Shown: one piece after another, positions 52,950 to 61,969 of the stretch | Layout of the letters: each line of letters begins with the position of its first letter | Numbering within the stretch: position 1 is the stretch's first letter | Assembly (NCBI RefSeq): GCF_003367235.1 | Contig: NZ_QRGP01000001.1 | Span: 1,922,001 to 1,986,000 of the forward strand | Source of the DNA: Sphingorhabdus pulchriflava | GTDB lineage: Bacteria > Pseudomonadota > Alphaproteobacteria > Sphingomonadales > Sphingomonadaceae | Reading direction: 5' to 3' | DNA length: 64,000 nucleotides | The notes under the pieces: generated by a model | Database searches by the model: none | Seen by the model: only the letters and a program-made list of their open reading frames with translations | What the model was told of the DNA's origin: nothing | Program-made: the position numbers and the translations under genes

Positions 52950-54731
52950 ATGAAGTCATTTGCGCGCTCGCTTCTCATTTCTGCCATTCCATTGGGCCTG
53001 CTGTCGGTGACTCCGGCGGCAAGTTCGCGCGATGAACCGGCGTTTGACAGCCTGAAATCACTTAGATCAATTTGCGGACAGAAAGCTGCGCAATCGGCGA
53101 TGCGCCTCAGCCCTGCCCAGTATCAGATGGCGCTGGATTATGCTCGAAATGCCTCTCCCGCAGCCGGTGCCGTCCCCTTGATCCAGGGTCTGGACAAGGT
53201 GAACATTCCTATCGGCGCGGCAAACGAGCAGGCCCGGAAATATTTCAATCAGGGACTCGCGCTGACCTATGGCTTTAACCATGCGGGGGCGATCCGTTCC
53301 TTTCGAGCTGCACAATCTCTGGATCCCAATTGCGCCATGTGTTTCTGGGGCGAAGCCTATGCCTATGGCCCCAATATTAACGCGCCGATGGATCCCGTTC
53401 AAAATGCGAGCACAATGGCAGCGATTGACAAGGCAATGGCCTTGCGAACCACTGCCTCGGACTGGGAACGAGCGCTCATCGAAACGCTAACAGTTCGCTA
53501 CAGCCGGGACGCGAATGCAGATCGAGCCGGGCTCGACTTGGCCTATGCGCGAGCGATGCAGCAGCTTGCCGTAAAGTTTCCCGAAAATGATGATATCGCG
53601 GCGCTTGCCGCGGAATCGATTATGAACACCCGCCCGTGGGATTATTGGGAGGTGGATGGACGGACAGCCAAAGGCGATATCGGGCGCGCCGTGCAATTGA
53701 TTGAAACTGTTTTGGGGCGCAACCCGGATCATCCGCAGGCGATACACCTCTACATCCACCTGCTAGAGGCATCCGGCAATCCTGCCAAAGCTGAACAGGC
53801 GGCAGACCGGCTTGCGAAACCATTGATGCCGGGATCGGGTCACTTGGTCCATATGCCCGCACATCTTTATCACGTGATCGGCAGATACCGGGATTCAATC
53901 GACGCAAATCTGGCTGCAGCCAAGGCTGACGAGGGCTGGTTTGCCCGCTCACCGGATTCAGGGATCTATCGCTTCGGCTATTACCCACATAATGTGCATT
54001 TCATAGTAACTTCGGCGCAATTGGGCGGCGAAAAGCGCATCGCTCTCCAACAGTCTGAACGGTTGAAAAATATATTGGGCGTCGATGTCGCATTGGCCCT
54101 TCCGTGGGTTCAGGTGATTTATGCCGCGCCCTATTTCGCGCATGCGCAGTTCAGCGGTCCAGCCGAAATCCTGGCGCAGCCTGCTCCGGATGCAAGGCTG
54201 CCATATGCCAAAGCGATGTGGCATTATTCGCGGGCCATCGCAGCAGCGTTGAAATCAGATTTCGAAGCCAGCGAGGGCGAGATCGCCGAAATCAAAAAAC
54301 TGCGAGAGACCGTAGACTTTACGTCGATGGTTTCGGCAGGCGTACCCGCTCCCGATCTTCTGCAACTGGCAGAAGCGGTCGCGCAAGGGCGGATTGCCTA
54401 TGCCCGGAAGCGATATGATGATGCGGTTCGCCATTATACCGCCGCTGCCGAGATCGAAAGCCGGATCCCTTATATGGAGCCGTCTTACTGGTATTATCCA
54501 GTGCGCCAGTCGCTGGGCGCAGCCCAGCTTGCCGAGGGCGACGCGCTGTCGGCGCGGCAAAGCTTCACGGCGGCATTGGTCAAGGCACCCAATAATGGCT
54601 GGGCGCTTTTTGGCCTTGCAGAAACGCAGCGTCGCTTGGGAGACCGGAAGGCCATGCGCGGAACGCTGAATGCACTTAACAAGGCTTGGCTTGGCAAGGA
54701 TCGTCGCGCACTCAAACTTTCAAGGCTGTAA
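52950..54731 (+). CDS. exported TPR-repeat protein
   Basis: A 593-residue protein with a signal peptide (L-L-I-S-A-I-P-L-G-L-L-S-V) ending near P-A-A-S. TPR-like helical pairs cover most of the rest (for example Y-F-N-Q-G-L-A-L-T-Y-G-F-N-H-A-G-A and A-V-R-H-Y-T-A-A-A-E-I-E). The C-A-M-C-F-W-G-E motif with two cysteines recurs in this family. It probably scaffolds other proteins in the periplasm. Family function not established. Confidence 0.75.
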   Translation: MKSFARSLLISAIPLGLLSVTPAASSRDEPAFDSLKSLRSICGQKAAQSAMRLSPAQYQMALDYARNASPAAGAVPLIQGLDKVNIPIGAANEQARKYFNQGLALTYGFNHAGAIRSFRAAQSLDPNCAMCFWGEAYAYGPNINAPMDPVQNASTMAAIDKAMALRTTASDWERALIETLTVRYSRDANADRAGLDLAYARAMQQLAVKFPENDDIAALAAESIMNTRPWDYWEVDGRTAKGDIGRAVQLIETVLGRNPDHPQAIHLYIHLLEASGNPAKAEQAADRLAKPLMPGSGHLVHMPAHLYHVIGRYRDSIDANLAAAKADEGWFARSPDSGIYRFGYYPHNVHFIVTSAQLGGEKRIALQQSERLKNILGVDVALALPWVQVIYAAPYFAHAQFSGPAEILAQPAPDARLPYAKAMWHYSRAIAAALKSDFEASEGEIAEIKKLRETVDFTSMVSAGVPAPDLLQLAEAVAQGRIAYARKRYDDAVRHYTAAAEIESRIPYMEPSYWYYPVRQSLGAAQLAEGDALSARQSFTAALVKAPNNGWALFGLAETQRRLGDRKAMRGTLNALNKAWLGKDRRALKLSRL

Positions 54732-54740
54732 CTGGCGGGC

Positions 54741-55160
54741 TTAACCCAGTAGAGTGTTGATGTTGATCTGATTGGTCAGCGTCCTGTGCACGGGGCATTT
54801 TTCGGCAATCTCGATCAGCTTGGCGCGCTGCTCGTCATCGAGCGGCCCTTCGAGGCGGACGACTCGGTCAATCATGTCGACTGGCTTGCCGCCATTCTCT
54901 CCTTCGCGTTCCTCCTTGGAGTGCTCAAGTGTCACATGCACCTTTTCGAGCGGCCAGCCCTTGCGCGCGGCATACATTTCCAGCGTGATCGAAGTGCAGG
55001 CGCCTAAAGCCGATAACAGCAATTCATAGGGCATCGGGCCGTTGTCGATACCGCCGTCCTCGACAGGTTCACCCGCCGCCCATTCATGCACCCTCGCCTT
55101 GATCAATTGGGCGTAGGTGCCTTCGGCGCTTTCAACCGTTGCGCAGGGGTTATCCTTCAT
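54741..55160 (-). CDS. OsmC/Ohr family protein
   Basis: A 139-residue peroxiredoxin-like protein with the two redox cysteines of the OsmC family (L-G-A-C-T-S and E-K-C-P-V-H). OsmC/Ohr proteins reduce organic hydroperoxides. The ATG at 55160 sits inside the stop of the 40-residue membrane gene. Tail-to-tail with the TPR gene, nine bases apart. Confidence 0.87.
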   Translation of the reverse strand: MKDNPCATVESAEGTYAQLIKARVHEWAAGEPVEDGGIDNGPMPYELLLSALGACTSITLEMYAARKGWPLEKVHVTLEHSKEEREGENGGKPVDMIDRVVRLEGPLDDEQRAKLIEIAEKCPVHRTLTNQININTLLG

Positions 55161-55272
55161 TCTGCTTATCCTTTTCGCGTTTCGCGGCATTGATGCGACG
55201 CTGGAGATAGCCGTAGAGCAGCAGGTGCACTGCAACCAATAGCAGTGCGACAATGGCCACGACTTTGATCAT
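55150..55272 (-). CDS. 40-residue membrane protein
   Basis: A small gene: ATG 55272, TAA 55152-55150. Residues 2-20 ([19 protein letters not shown]) form one transmembrane helix; the tail is basic (R-R, K-R-E-K-D-K). Its stop overlaps the OsmC gene start by 11 bases, and it lies two bases after the 63-residue gene. No family recognised. Confidence 0.6.
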   Translation of the reverse strand: MIKVVAIVALLLVAVHLLLYGYLQRRINAAKREKDKQNEG

Positions 55273-55274
55273 GC

Positions 55275-55466
55275 TCAATCGCCTCCTCCGCCGTCGCAAG
55301 CACCGCCGTCAGAAACCGAACAATCGCTTCCGGACGCGTCACTTGCAGTCGTTGAGCCGCCGTCACCGCTCGATTGCTGCCTTGTCTTGGAACCACGGCG
55401 CGCAACGAACACCACGAACAGACTGATCGCCACAGCTCCCAAAGAAATAAACAATGCGGTGCTCAT
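55275..55466 (-). CDS. 63-residue membrane protein with Cys/Gly-rich tail
   Basis: A small protein with one N-terminal transmembrane helix (M-S-T-A-L-F-I-S-L-G-A-V-A-I-S-L-F-V-V-F) and a tail rich in S, G and D with two cysteines, ending D-G-G-G-G-D. The tail could bind metal. GGAGA precedes the ATG, whose bases overlap the GFA gene stop by four. Confidence 0.65.
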   Translation of the reverse strand: MSTALFISLGAVAISLFVVFVARRGSKTRQQSSGDGGSTTASDASGSDCSVSDGGACDGGGGD

Positions 55467-55855
55467 CGGCTCTTCTCCAAATTCGCCTTTGCATCTTCCC
55501 AATTGCGACCATCGAACTTGACTATGGTCGGCGTCAAGCCATGTCCGTCTTCTAGACAACGATAGTTCACACTCCACGCGTCCGGATGCGAGCGGGGCTG
55601 GTAAAAGGCCTTCACCCCGCATGTGCTGCAGAACAGATGCTCCGCCGCTCTCGTTCCAAAACGATAGGATGTCAGCGCGGTTGCGGGTGTCAACAATTCG
55701 AATTCGCTGTGCGGAACAATCAGGTGGAGAAATCCGCTTCGGCTGCACATCGAACAGTTGCAGTCGAGCAGATCAACCTCAAGCGATGCCAATGTGAAGC
55801 GGAATTGCACTGCGCCGCAATGGCAACCACCTTCGACATCGATGTTCTTGCTCAT
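55463..55855 (-). CDS. GFA family zinc protein (CENP-V/glutathione-dependent formaldehyde-activating type)
   Basis: A 130-residue zinc protein with C-H-C-G, C-N-C-S-M-C and C-S-T-C-G motifs typical of the GFA family. Some members help glutathione react with formaldehyde; many have unknown roles. It starts a four-gene run (GFA, 63-residue, 40-residue, OsmC) with overlapping or adjoining ends. Confidence 0.88.
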   Translation of the reverse strand: MSKNIDVEGGCHCGAVQFRFTLASLEVDLLDCNCSMCSRSGFLHLIVPHSEFELLTPATALTSYRFGTRAAEHLFCSTCGVKAFYQPRSHPDAWSVNYRCLEDGHGLTPTIVKFDGRNWEDAKANLEKSR

Positions 55856-55983
55856 GGCCTGTTGTTTCGCGAACAACCCTTACGGTCAACTGCAATCTTG
55901 CCCGTTGCTCGCACACAAAATTATTGCCCAGCCGCAAGCCCTGTGGCAGCGGCCAGTGACAATATCCAATCGAAGAGACGGAC

Positions 55984-56400
55984 ATGACCTTACGCCCCCT
56001 TTTCATCGCCGCCGCTTTGTTGGCCACCTCGACCGGGGCTATGGTCTATGCCCAAGGCGTACCGATGATGGGCGGTCGCTATATGTTCAACTGGAGCAAT
56101 GATAGCGGATCGGGTTCGGAAGAGGTTTGTCTGTCCGACATGCAGCAATTTCGCGATCCGGCACATATTGTTGCCATCTACATCAACAATTACAGCAACA
56201 GCTGTTCAACTGAGGCCAAAGGTGGCGGCGTATATGGCGTCAGTTGCACCGGAGCGTTGGTCGAAGGAACACTGACCGTGCTTTCGGCAGGGGCTACGTC
56301 ATTTTCGGTATCGGGAGGCGTATTGGTGAACACCGACAATATGGGCGGACGTACAAGAACCAGTATGCGGCTTTCCGCTCAGCGTCTGGGCGACTGCTAA
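55984..56400 (+). CDS. exported cysteine-containing protein, DUF3617-like
   Basis: A 138-residue exported protein (signal peptide L-F-I-A-A-A-L-L-A-T-S, cut near V-Y-A-Q-G). The mature part is strand-rich with cysteines in E-V-C-L-S, S-C-S-T, S-C-T-G and a final G-D-C, similar in layout to the minus-strand gene at 49078. Function unknown. Confidence 0.6.
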   Translation: MTLRPLFIAAALLATSTGAMVYAQGVPMMGGRYMFNWSNDSGSGSEEVCLSDMQQFRDPAHIVAIYINNYSNSCSTEAKGGGVYGVSCTGALVEGTLTVLSAGATSFSVSGGVLVNTDNMGGRTRTSMRLSAQRLGDC

Positions 56401-56475
56401 GGTCGCCCGACCCGCAGCGTTAATCACTCAAAGACACTTCGTGCCTAAAGCCTCCATAGTCAGGAGTCTTTTTGC

Positions 56476-56664
56476 ATGAAATTCATTACCCTCAAGTCAC
56501 GCGGCGGCAATTATCTGGTGGTGGCATCAAATATCGCCTGGTTGCGCACGGCAGAAAACGGCCAGACCCAGATTGGTATTGTCGGTGGCGCACCGTTGTT
56601 GGTCACAGGAACGATTGAAGAGACGGCTGCTGTCATATTGGCTGAAGCCGGCGGGTCTGCCTGA
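56476..56664 (+). CDS. 62-residue conserved-looking small protein
   Basis: A small soluble protein, M-K-F-I-T-L-K-S-R-G-G-N-Y-L-V-V, with regular strand-like spacing and a hydrophobic core, no signal. Its shape recalls small FlbD-like proteins but the match is weak. AGGAG lies eight bases before the ATG. Confidence 0.5.
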   Translation: MKFITLKSRGGNYLVVASNIAWLRTAENGQTQIGIVGGAPLLVTGTIEETAAVILAEAGGSA

Positions 56665-56691
56665 ACAGACAATCGCTGGACGTCATTTTGG

Positions 56692-57684
56692 CTAGGGCAC
56701 CTGAGCAGGTGCAATCGCCTTGTTCAACGCTGCACTGGGTAATTTGAGTGCGCGCAGCATCGCCCATATTTCTTCACGGGCATTATGCTGCGGCTTGCCC
56801 AGTTCGGGGATCGCCTCAAGATCGAACAGCGTCAGCCCCATCGGGAACAGCTCGCGATAGGTAACGCGCTCGCGCAGGCCCGGAACGATGCGGAATCCCG
56901 CCACGGGGGCGATCTTCTCAAGAGCATCAAGCACCTTGCGTTCATTCTTCGTGGCAAAATTGCGCGACCGGTTTTGCATAACCACCCAGTCGAGCGCCTT
57001 GGGACGGATCGCCATCCCCGGTTCCTTAAGATGTTCGACCAACCGCGCAAAATTGCCGAGCGTTCGCAGTTCACCAGTGCGCGGGTCGATGCGGCCGAGC
57101 ATGTCGAGGTCGATGAAACTGTCATTCACCGGCGTGATGATCGTATCCGCCATGAAGATCGCCTTGCGCGCAATTGGTGAATCATGCCCGCCGACATCGA
57201 TGATGATGAAGTCATGGTGGATGCGCGCCATGCGCAGCTTTTCCTCCAGCTCATTCTCATTCTGCTGGGCGAGCAAAATCTGTTCCGGCCCGGGCAATTT
57301 CACGCCAAATTCGCGCTCGCTTTCCTGCCTTGCCCAAAGCGCATGGTGCAACGTCAACTGGCGTAGATCGACGTCGAGCGCGGCAACGCTTTCCCCCGCA
57401 TTGCACAGCGCAATGCAGGTGTGGAAGGCACTGGTCGATTTGCCTACCCCGCCCTTTTCATTGGCAAAAACGATAATGTGCCCGCGCTGGCCACCGACCG
57501 GATATTTCATCCATGAAGGTGTTTCCTGCGCCTGTTGGGGAAATGCAGGCGCGCTATCAAATGACCGATAAGCGGGCGCCGGTGACAGCGGTGCGGGTGG
57601 CCACTGGCTGTCATCGAACGCGCGCGGCGAAGGCAATGCCTGCCGCTTCGGCTTTCGTCGGAAAAGGCGCGCTAAGAATCCCAA
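56692..57684 (-). CDS. mipZ: division-plane positioning ATPase MipZ
   Basis: MipZ is a ParA-like ATPase that forms a gradient from the poles and blocks FtsZ there, placing the septum at mid-cell in alphaproteobacteria. The 330-residue product has the deviant Walker A loop N-E-K-G-G-V-G-K-S, D-V-D-L-R, and the D-V-G-G-H-D segment. A basic N-terminal extension of about 60 residues precedes the ATPase. The TTG start is supported by GGAGG nine bases upstream. Confident family call. Confidence 0.9.
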   Translation of the reverse strand: MGFLARLFRRKPKRQALPSPRAFDDSQWPPAPLSPAPAYRSFDSAPAFPQQAQETPSWMKYPVGGQRGHIIVFANEKGGVGKSTSAFHTCIALCNAGESVAALDVDLRQLTLHHALWARQESEREFGVKLPGPEQILLAQQNENELEEKLRMARIHHDFIIIDVGGHDSPIARKAIFMADTIITPVNDSFIDLDMLGRIDPRTGELRTLGNFARLVEHLKEPGMAIRPKALDWVVMQNRSRNFATKNERKVLDALEKIAPVAGFRIVPGLRERVTYRELFPMGLTLFDLEAIPELGKPQHNAREEIWAMLRALKLPSAALNKAIAPAQVP

Positions 57685-57754
57685 TAGCCAATACCTCCAG
57701 AAGCCGCGGTGATGGCGAAAAGCGCGCCTGCTTTCAAGGCCGTTGGAGCAGCCC

Positions 57755-59359
57755 CTATTCCGCCAGCTTCAGCTTGAACCCCATATAGGCGTTGGCCGCC
57801 ACCGCAGCGCACAGATCGCGATAGGCCCCGACACCACCGGCATAGGGCATGAAGACGCGCGGTTTACCCGGGATGTTCGCGCCCAGATACCAGCTATTGG
57901 CAAAGTTATAGACGGTGTAGTGCGACACTTCGTTGACATGTTCGACCCAGAATTCCTGCGCATGCGCGGTCGGCTCAATCTCAACCATCATATTGTCGCG
58001 CATGAAGATGAATAGGTCGGCGAGCCATTCGACGTGCTGCTCGATCGACACCACCATGTTCGAAAGCACCGACGGGCTACCTGGGCCGGTAATCGTGAAC
58101 AGGTTGGGGAAACCGGAAACCATCAGGCCCAGATAGGTCTTGGGCCCCTCCGCCCAGCTATCGACCAACGTGCGCCCCTCGCGGCCCTTGATGTCCATGC
58201 GCGTCAGAGCGCCGGTCATCGCATCGAAACCGATGGCGAAAATAATCGCATCGATTTCATATTCCTTCTCGCTTGTGGCGACGCCTTTTTCGGTGATCGT
58301 ATCGAGCGGGGTTTCGTTAAGGTCGATCAGTTCGACATTGGGGCGGTTGAAATTCTGGTAATAGCCTGTGTCGACGCAAAGGCGCTTGGCGCCAAATGGA
58401 TAGCTTTTAGGCGTAAGCTTTTCCGCCACTTTCGGATCACGAACGATCTCGCGGATTTTCTCGGCGGCAAATTCGGCGATAAGGGCGTTGGCATCAGGAT
58501 TGGCCGACTGGTCAGCAAACGCCCCCAATATGGCAAAGCCACCTTCGGCCCAGCGCTCCTCATAGACCTTGCGTCGTTCATTGTCGCCGGTTTCCACAGC
58601 CTTTTGTTCGTTCGCTACGGACGACATGAAGCCGCCCAGCGTCTGCCGCTGCGCCATCCGGTTTTCTGCACGGTTGGCGAGCCAGTTTTTGCGCACCTCC
58701 GGATTGGCCGGTCCGTTATGCGCCGGAACGCTGTAATTGGGGGTGCGCTGGAACACATAAAGCTGCCCCACTTGCCCGGCGATCTCGGTGATCGACTGGA
58801 TGGAAGAGGAGCCGGTGCCGATAACCGCCACACGCTTTCCCGAAAGGTCGACGCCTTCATGCGGCCAACGTCCGGTGTGGTATGTCGGCCCGGTAAAACG
58901 CTCCTGCCCCGGGAAATTGGGCTCATTCGGCACCGAAAGGCAGCCCGTTGCCGATACGCAGAAGCGCGCATGGACGCTCTCGCCATTTTCCGTATCGACG
59001 CGCCACAGATGGTTTGCGGCATCATAATGCGCTGATTTCACGCGTGCATTGAACTGGATGTCGCGGCGCAGATCAAAGCGGTCGGCGACATGGTTCAGAT
59101 ACCGCAGGATTTCCGGCTGGCTGGCATAACGCTCTGTCCAGACCCATTCCTCTTCGAGCTCCGGGCTGAAGGAGAAGCTATATTCCTGGCTCTCGATATC
59201 GACCCGCGCGCCTGGATAGCGGTTCCAATACCAGGTTCCGCCAACATCATGCCCTGCCTCAAAAACCTTGGCCGAAAGCCCGACTTCGCGCAGCTTGTGC
59301 AGCATATACATGCCCGCCATGCCGGCACCGATGATGATGACGTCGTAATCGTATTTCAT
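57755..59359 (-). CDS. Baeyer-Villiger-type flavin monooxygenase
   Basis: A 534-residue FAD- and NADPH-dependent enzyme. It has two Rossmann motifs (G-A-G-M-A-G near residue 13 and G-T-G-S-S-S near 185) and the class I Baeyer-Villiger fingerprint F-x-G-x-x-x-H-x-x-x-W-P (F-T-G-P-T-Y-H-T-G-R-W-P). Such enzymes insert oxygen into ketones to make esters or lactones. Substrate unknown. The ATG at 59359 follows AGAGGAAGC. Divergent terpenoid or ring degradation could be its context, but no pathway genes are nearby. Confidence 0.88.
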   Translation of the reverse strand: MKYDYDVIIIGAGMAGMYMLHKLREVGLSAKVFEAGHDVGGTWYWNRYPGARVDIESQEYSFSFSPELEEEWVWTERYASQPEILRYLNHVADRFDLRRDIQFNARVKSAHYDAANHLWRVDTENGESVHARFCVSATGCLSVPNEPNFPGQERFTGPTYHTGRWPHEGVDLSGKRVAVIGTGSSSIQSITEIAGQVGQLYVFQRTPNYSVPAHNGPANPEVRKNWLANRAENRMAQRQTLGGFMSSVANEQKAVETGDNERRKVYEERWAEGGFAILGAFADQSANPDANALIAEFAAEKIREIVRDPKVAEKLTPKSYPFGAKRLCVDTGYYQNFNRPNVELIDLNETPLDTITEKGVATSEKEYEIDAIIFAIGFDAMTGALTRMDIKGREGRTLVDSWAEGPKTYLGLMVSGFPNLFTITGPGSPSVLSNMVVSIEQHVEWLADLFIFMRDNMMVEIEPTAHAQEFWVEHVNEVSHYTVYNFANSWYLGANIPGKPRVFMPYAGGVGAYRDLCAAVAANAYMGFKLKLAE

Positions 59360-59455
59360 GTGCTTCCTCTCCCCATGATCCAGCCGCGTTGCGAACAACG
59401 CGACAGAATCACCCGGCAGGATACACAAAATAGACGGATGCCAAAGGGGTAGTTG

Positions 59456-61279
59456 CTACTCGACCGTCACCGACTTCGCCAAGTTCCGCGGCTGGTCGAC
59501 ATCGGTGCCCTTGGCACAGGCCACATGATAGGCGAGGAGTTGCACTGGCACCGCGTATACCAGCGGCGCAATCAACGGATGGACGTGGGGCATCTCAATC
59601 GTGGCGAGGCAGCCTTCGCCGGCTTCGGCCAGCCCTTCGGCGTCCGAAATCAGCACAATCTTGCCACCGCGGGCGCGGACTTCCTGCATGTTGCTGACGG
59701 TTTTTTCGAACAGCGGGCCTGATGGGGCGAGGACGATCACCGGCACCGCCTCATCAATCAGCGCAATAGGTCCGTGCTTCATTTCACCCGAAGCATAGCC
59801 TTCGGCGTGGATATAGCTGATTTCCTTAAGCTTCAGCGCCCCTTCGAGCGCGAGCGGATAATCAGGGCCGCGGCCGAGATACAGCACATCGCGCGCCGGG
59901 GCGATCAAGTGCGCCATGGCAGCGATATCTTCGTCATGTGCCAAAGCGGCGTTGAGCGCAGCGGGAGCCTCAATCAGATGGCGGACGATCTCACGTTCTT
60001 CTTCAGCCGATAGCTTGCCCTTCACCAGCGCGAGGTGCGCGGCGAGTGCGGCGAGCACCGCAAGCTGGCAAGTGAAGGCCTTGGTCGAAGCAACACCGAT
60101 TTCCGGCCCGGCATGGGTGGGGAGCAGCAGGTCGGCCTCACGCGCCATGCTCGACGTCGGCACATTGACGACGACCGCGATGGTCTGGCCATTTTCCTTG
60201 CAATGCTTGAGCGCGGCGAGTGTATCGGCCGTCTCGCCCGATTGCGAGATGAAGAGGGCAAGGCCGCCCTCTTCCAGCACCGGATCGCGGTAACGGAACT
60301 CGCTGGCGACATCGATGTCGACCGGCACACGGGCAAATGTTTCGAACCAATATTTGGCCACCATACCTGCGTAGAAACTGGTGCCGCAGGCGACAATCGT
60401 GATGCGCTTCACACCAGCCAGATCGAAATCCATCTGCGGCAGCGCGACGGTCTGTTCGAGCGGGCGGATATAGGAAGAGAGCGTCTGCGCAACCACGGTG
60501 GGCTGCTCGAAAATCTCTTTCTGCATATAATGGCGGTAATTGCCCTTTTCGATCGCAGCTGCCGACACACCGCTGGTGGTGATTTCGCGCTGGACCGGAT
60601 TATTGTTCTTGTCAAAAATCTGCGCGCCTTCGCGGTAGACGATGACCCAATCACCTTCCTCCAGATAGGCGATCTTCTGCGTCAGCGGCGCGAGCGCCAG
60701 CGCGTCCGAACCCAGATAGGTTTCGCCGTCTCCATAGCCGACGACCAACGGGCTACCGAGCCGCGCGCCGATCAGGAAATCCGGATTTTTGCGGAAGGCG
60801 ATGGCGAGCGCAAAGGCCCCGCGCAGTTGCGGCAGCACTGCCTTCACCGCCTCGGTCGGTGATTGCCCTGCCTCGATCTGTTCGCTGACCAGATGCGCGA
60901 CGACCTCGGTATCGGTTTCACTTTCAAAGGTGCGGCCACGCGCCGTGAGGGCATCGCGCAGCGGCTTGAAATTCTCGATTATGCCATTGTGCACAAGCGC
61001 GACTTCGCCCGTCGCATGTGGGTGCGCGTTGCTGGTGGTCGGCGCGCCATGCGTGGCCCAGCGGGTGTGCGCGATGCCGATATTGCCCGGCGCGGGGTTG
61101 CCGGCGAGTTCCTTGACCAGGTTATTGAGCTTCCCCTCCGCACGGCGGCGGATCAACTGGCCATCAAGCACCGTGCAGACCCCGGCACTATCATAGCCGC
61201 GATACTCCATCCGCCTCAGTCCGTCGACCAGACGGTCTGCCACTGGTTCCTTGCCGACGATGCCAATAATGCCGCACAT
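59456..61279 (-). CDS. glmS: glutamine--fructose-6-phosphate aminotransferase
   Basis: GlmS makes glucosamine-6-phosphate, the entry to UDP-GlcNAc. The 607-residue product has the N-terminal glutamine amidotransferase (nucleophile C2), two SIS sugar-isomerase domains and the C-terminal K-S-V-T-V-E. It begins directly after the vapC stop with no spacer. No glmS-ribozyme-like leader is expected in this lineage and none is seen. Essential. Confidence 0.97.
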   Translation of the reverse strand: MCGIIGIVGKEPVADRLVDGLRRMEYRGYDSAGVCTVLDGQLIRRRAEGKLNNLVKELAGNPAPGNIGIAHTRWATHGAPTTSNAHPHATGEVALVHNGIIENFKPLRDALTARGRTFESETDTEVVAHLVSEQIEAGQSPTEAVKAVLPQLRGAFALAIAFRKNPDFLIGARLGSPLVVGYGDGETYLGSDALALAPLTQKIAYLEEGDWVIVYREGAQIFDKNNNPVQREITTSGVSAAAIEKGNYRHYMQKEIFEQPTVVAQTLSSYIRPLEQTVALPQMDFDLAGVKRITIVACGTSFYAGMVAKYWFETFARVPVDIDVASEFRYRDPVLEEGGLALFISQSGETADTLAALKHCKENGQTIAVVVNVPTSSMAREADLLLPTHAGPEIGVASTKAFTCQLAVLAALAAHLALVKGKLSAEEEREIVRHLIEAPAALNAALAHDEDIAAMAHLIAPARDVLYLGRGPDYPLALEGALKLKEISYIHAEGYASGEMKHGPIALIDEAVPVIVLAPSGPLFEKTVSNMQEVRARGGKIVLISDAEGLAEAGEGCLATIEMPHVHPLIAPLVYAVPVQLLAYHVACAKGTDVDQPRNLAKSVTVE

Positions 61280-61663
61280 TTATCTTGTATCCTTTGGTGC
61301 TTTGTAGGGAACACGGATTCCAGGCATTTCAGCAGGGAAATCCTTCGTATTTCTTGTAACCAATATCCGGCCTGAAACCTGCGCCGACGCCAGAATGATC
61401 GCATCGGGCGATTTCAGCGATTTGCGCTGATGCCTTAATGCTGCTGCGCGGCGACCGATTTCCTCGTCGATTTCGCACATCGCGAACAGGCGAAGAAACT
61501 CTTCGGTTTCTTTCGTCGCGTCGTCAGGAACACCAGACATCACCTCAATCCATGTCATCCGGCTGATCCATGCACGGGTTACACTGCGCACCTCGGCCCA
61601 TGCTGCGGGCCGGTTGTGCAGCATGTCGATGACGATGTTTGTGTCGAAGAAACGCTCGCTCAC
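61280..61663 (-). CDS. VapC-like PIN-domain toxin
   Basis: A 127-residue PIN-domain ribonuclease, the toxin of a type II system. Acidic catalytic residues lie in F-F-D-T-N-I, W-I-E-V-M-S-G, S-P-D-A-I and R-N-T-K-D-F. The GTG start overlaps the vapB stop by four bases (GTGA). Its stop abuts the glmS ATG. Confidence 0.88.
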   Translation of the reverse strand: MSERFFDTNIVIDMLHNRPAAWAEVRSVTRAWISRMTWIEVMSGVPDDATKETEEFLRLFAMCEIDEEIGRRAAALRHQRKSLKSPDAIILASAQVSGRILVTRNTKDFPAEMPGIRVPYKAPKDTR

Positions 61664-61932
61664 GCGGCTTTTGATTTCTTTTTGGGTGGCGTCAAATCCC
61701 CGACACCGGGCCATTCGCCGCGAAGTTTGCGTTCATATTCGAGGCCATCGACGGTCGATCCATGACGTTCCCACAGCCCGAAATATTTCTCAAACCCTTC
61801 CTTACCGCTCGCCTCCAGATAATTGGAGACAGCCTCGCGCAAAACAGCCGCGCGCGATTTACCTTCGCGCTTGGCGATTTCATCCAGCTTGCGAACATCT
61901 TCGGCCGGGACGTCTACGAGGAATCTACCCAT
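61660..61932 (-). CDS. VapB-like ribbon-helix-helix antitoxin
   Basis: A 90-residue antitoxin with an N-terminal ribbon-helix-helix DNA-binding domain (F-L-V-D-V-P-A-E-D-V, S-R-A-A-V-L-R-E-A) and a basic C-terminal tail that binds the toxin. Two TGATATCA palindromes stand just upstream. It is the first gene of a vapBC-glmS transcript. Confidence 0.85.
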   Translation of the reverse strand: MGRFLVDVPAEDVRKLDEIAKREGKSRAAVLREAVSNYLEASGKEGFEKYFGLWERHGSTVDGLEYERKLRGEWPGVGDLTPPKKKSKAA

Positions 61933-61942
61933 GATGATATAC

Positions 61943-61969
61943 TGATATCATATCATGATATCATGTCAA
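61943..61969 (-). promoter_or_regulatory. vapBC promoter with palindromic operator
   Basis: TTGACA (61969-61964 on the minus strand) is followed 16 bases later by TATCAG. Two perfect TGATATCA half-sites, at 61943-61950 and 61956-61963, overlap the promoter, as expected for autorepression by the antitoxin. The site lies over the last codons of the upstream hypothetical gene. Confidence 0.7.

Noticed and set aside
59380-61300. A glmS riboswitch or ribozyme
   Set aside because: glmS starts directly after the vapC stop; there is no leader, and the ribozyme is not known in this lineage.
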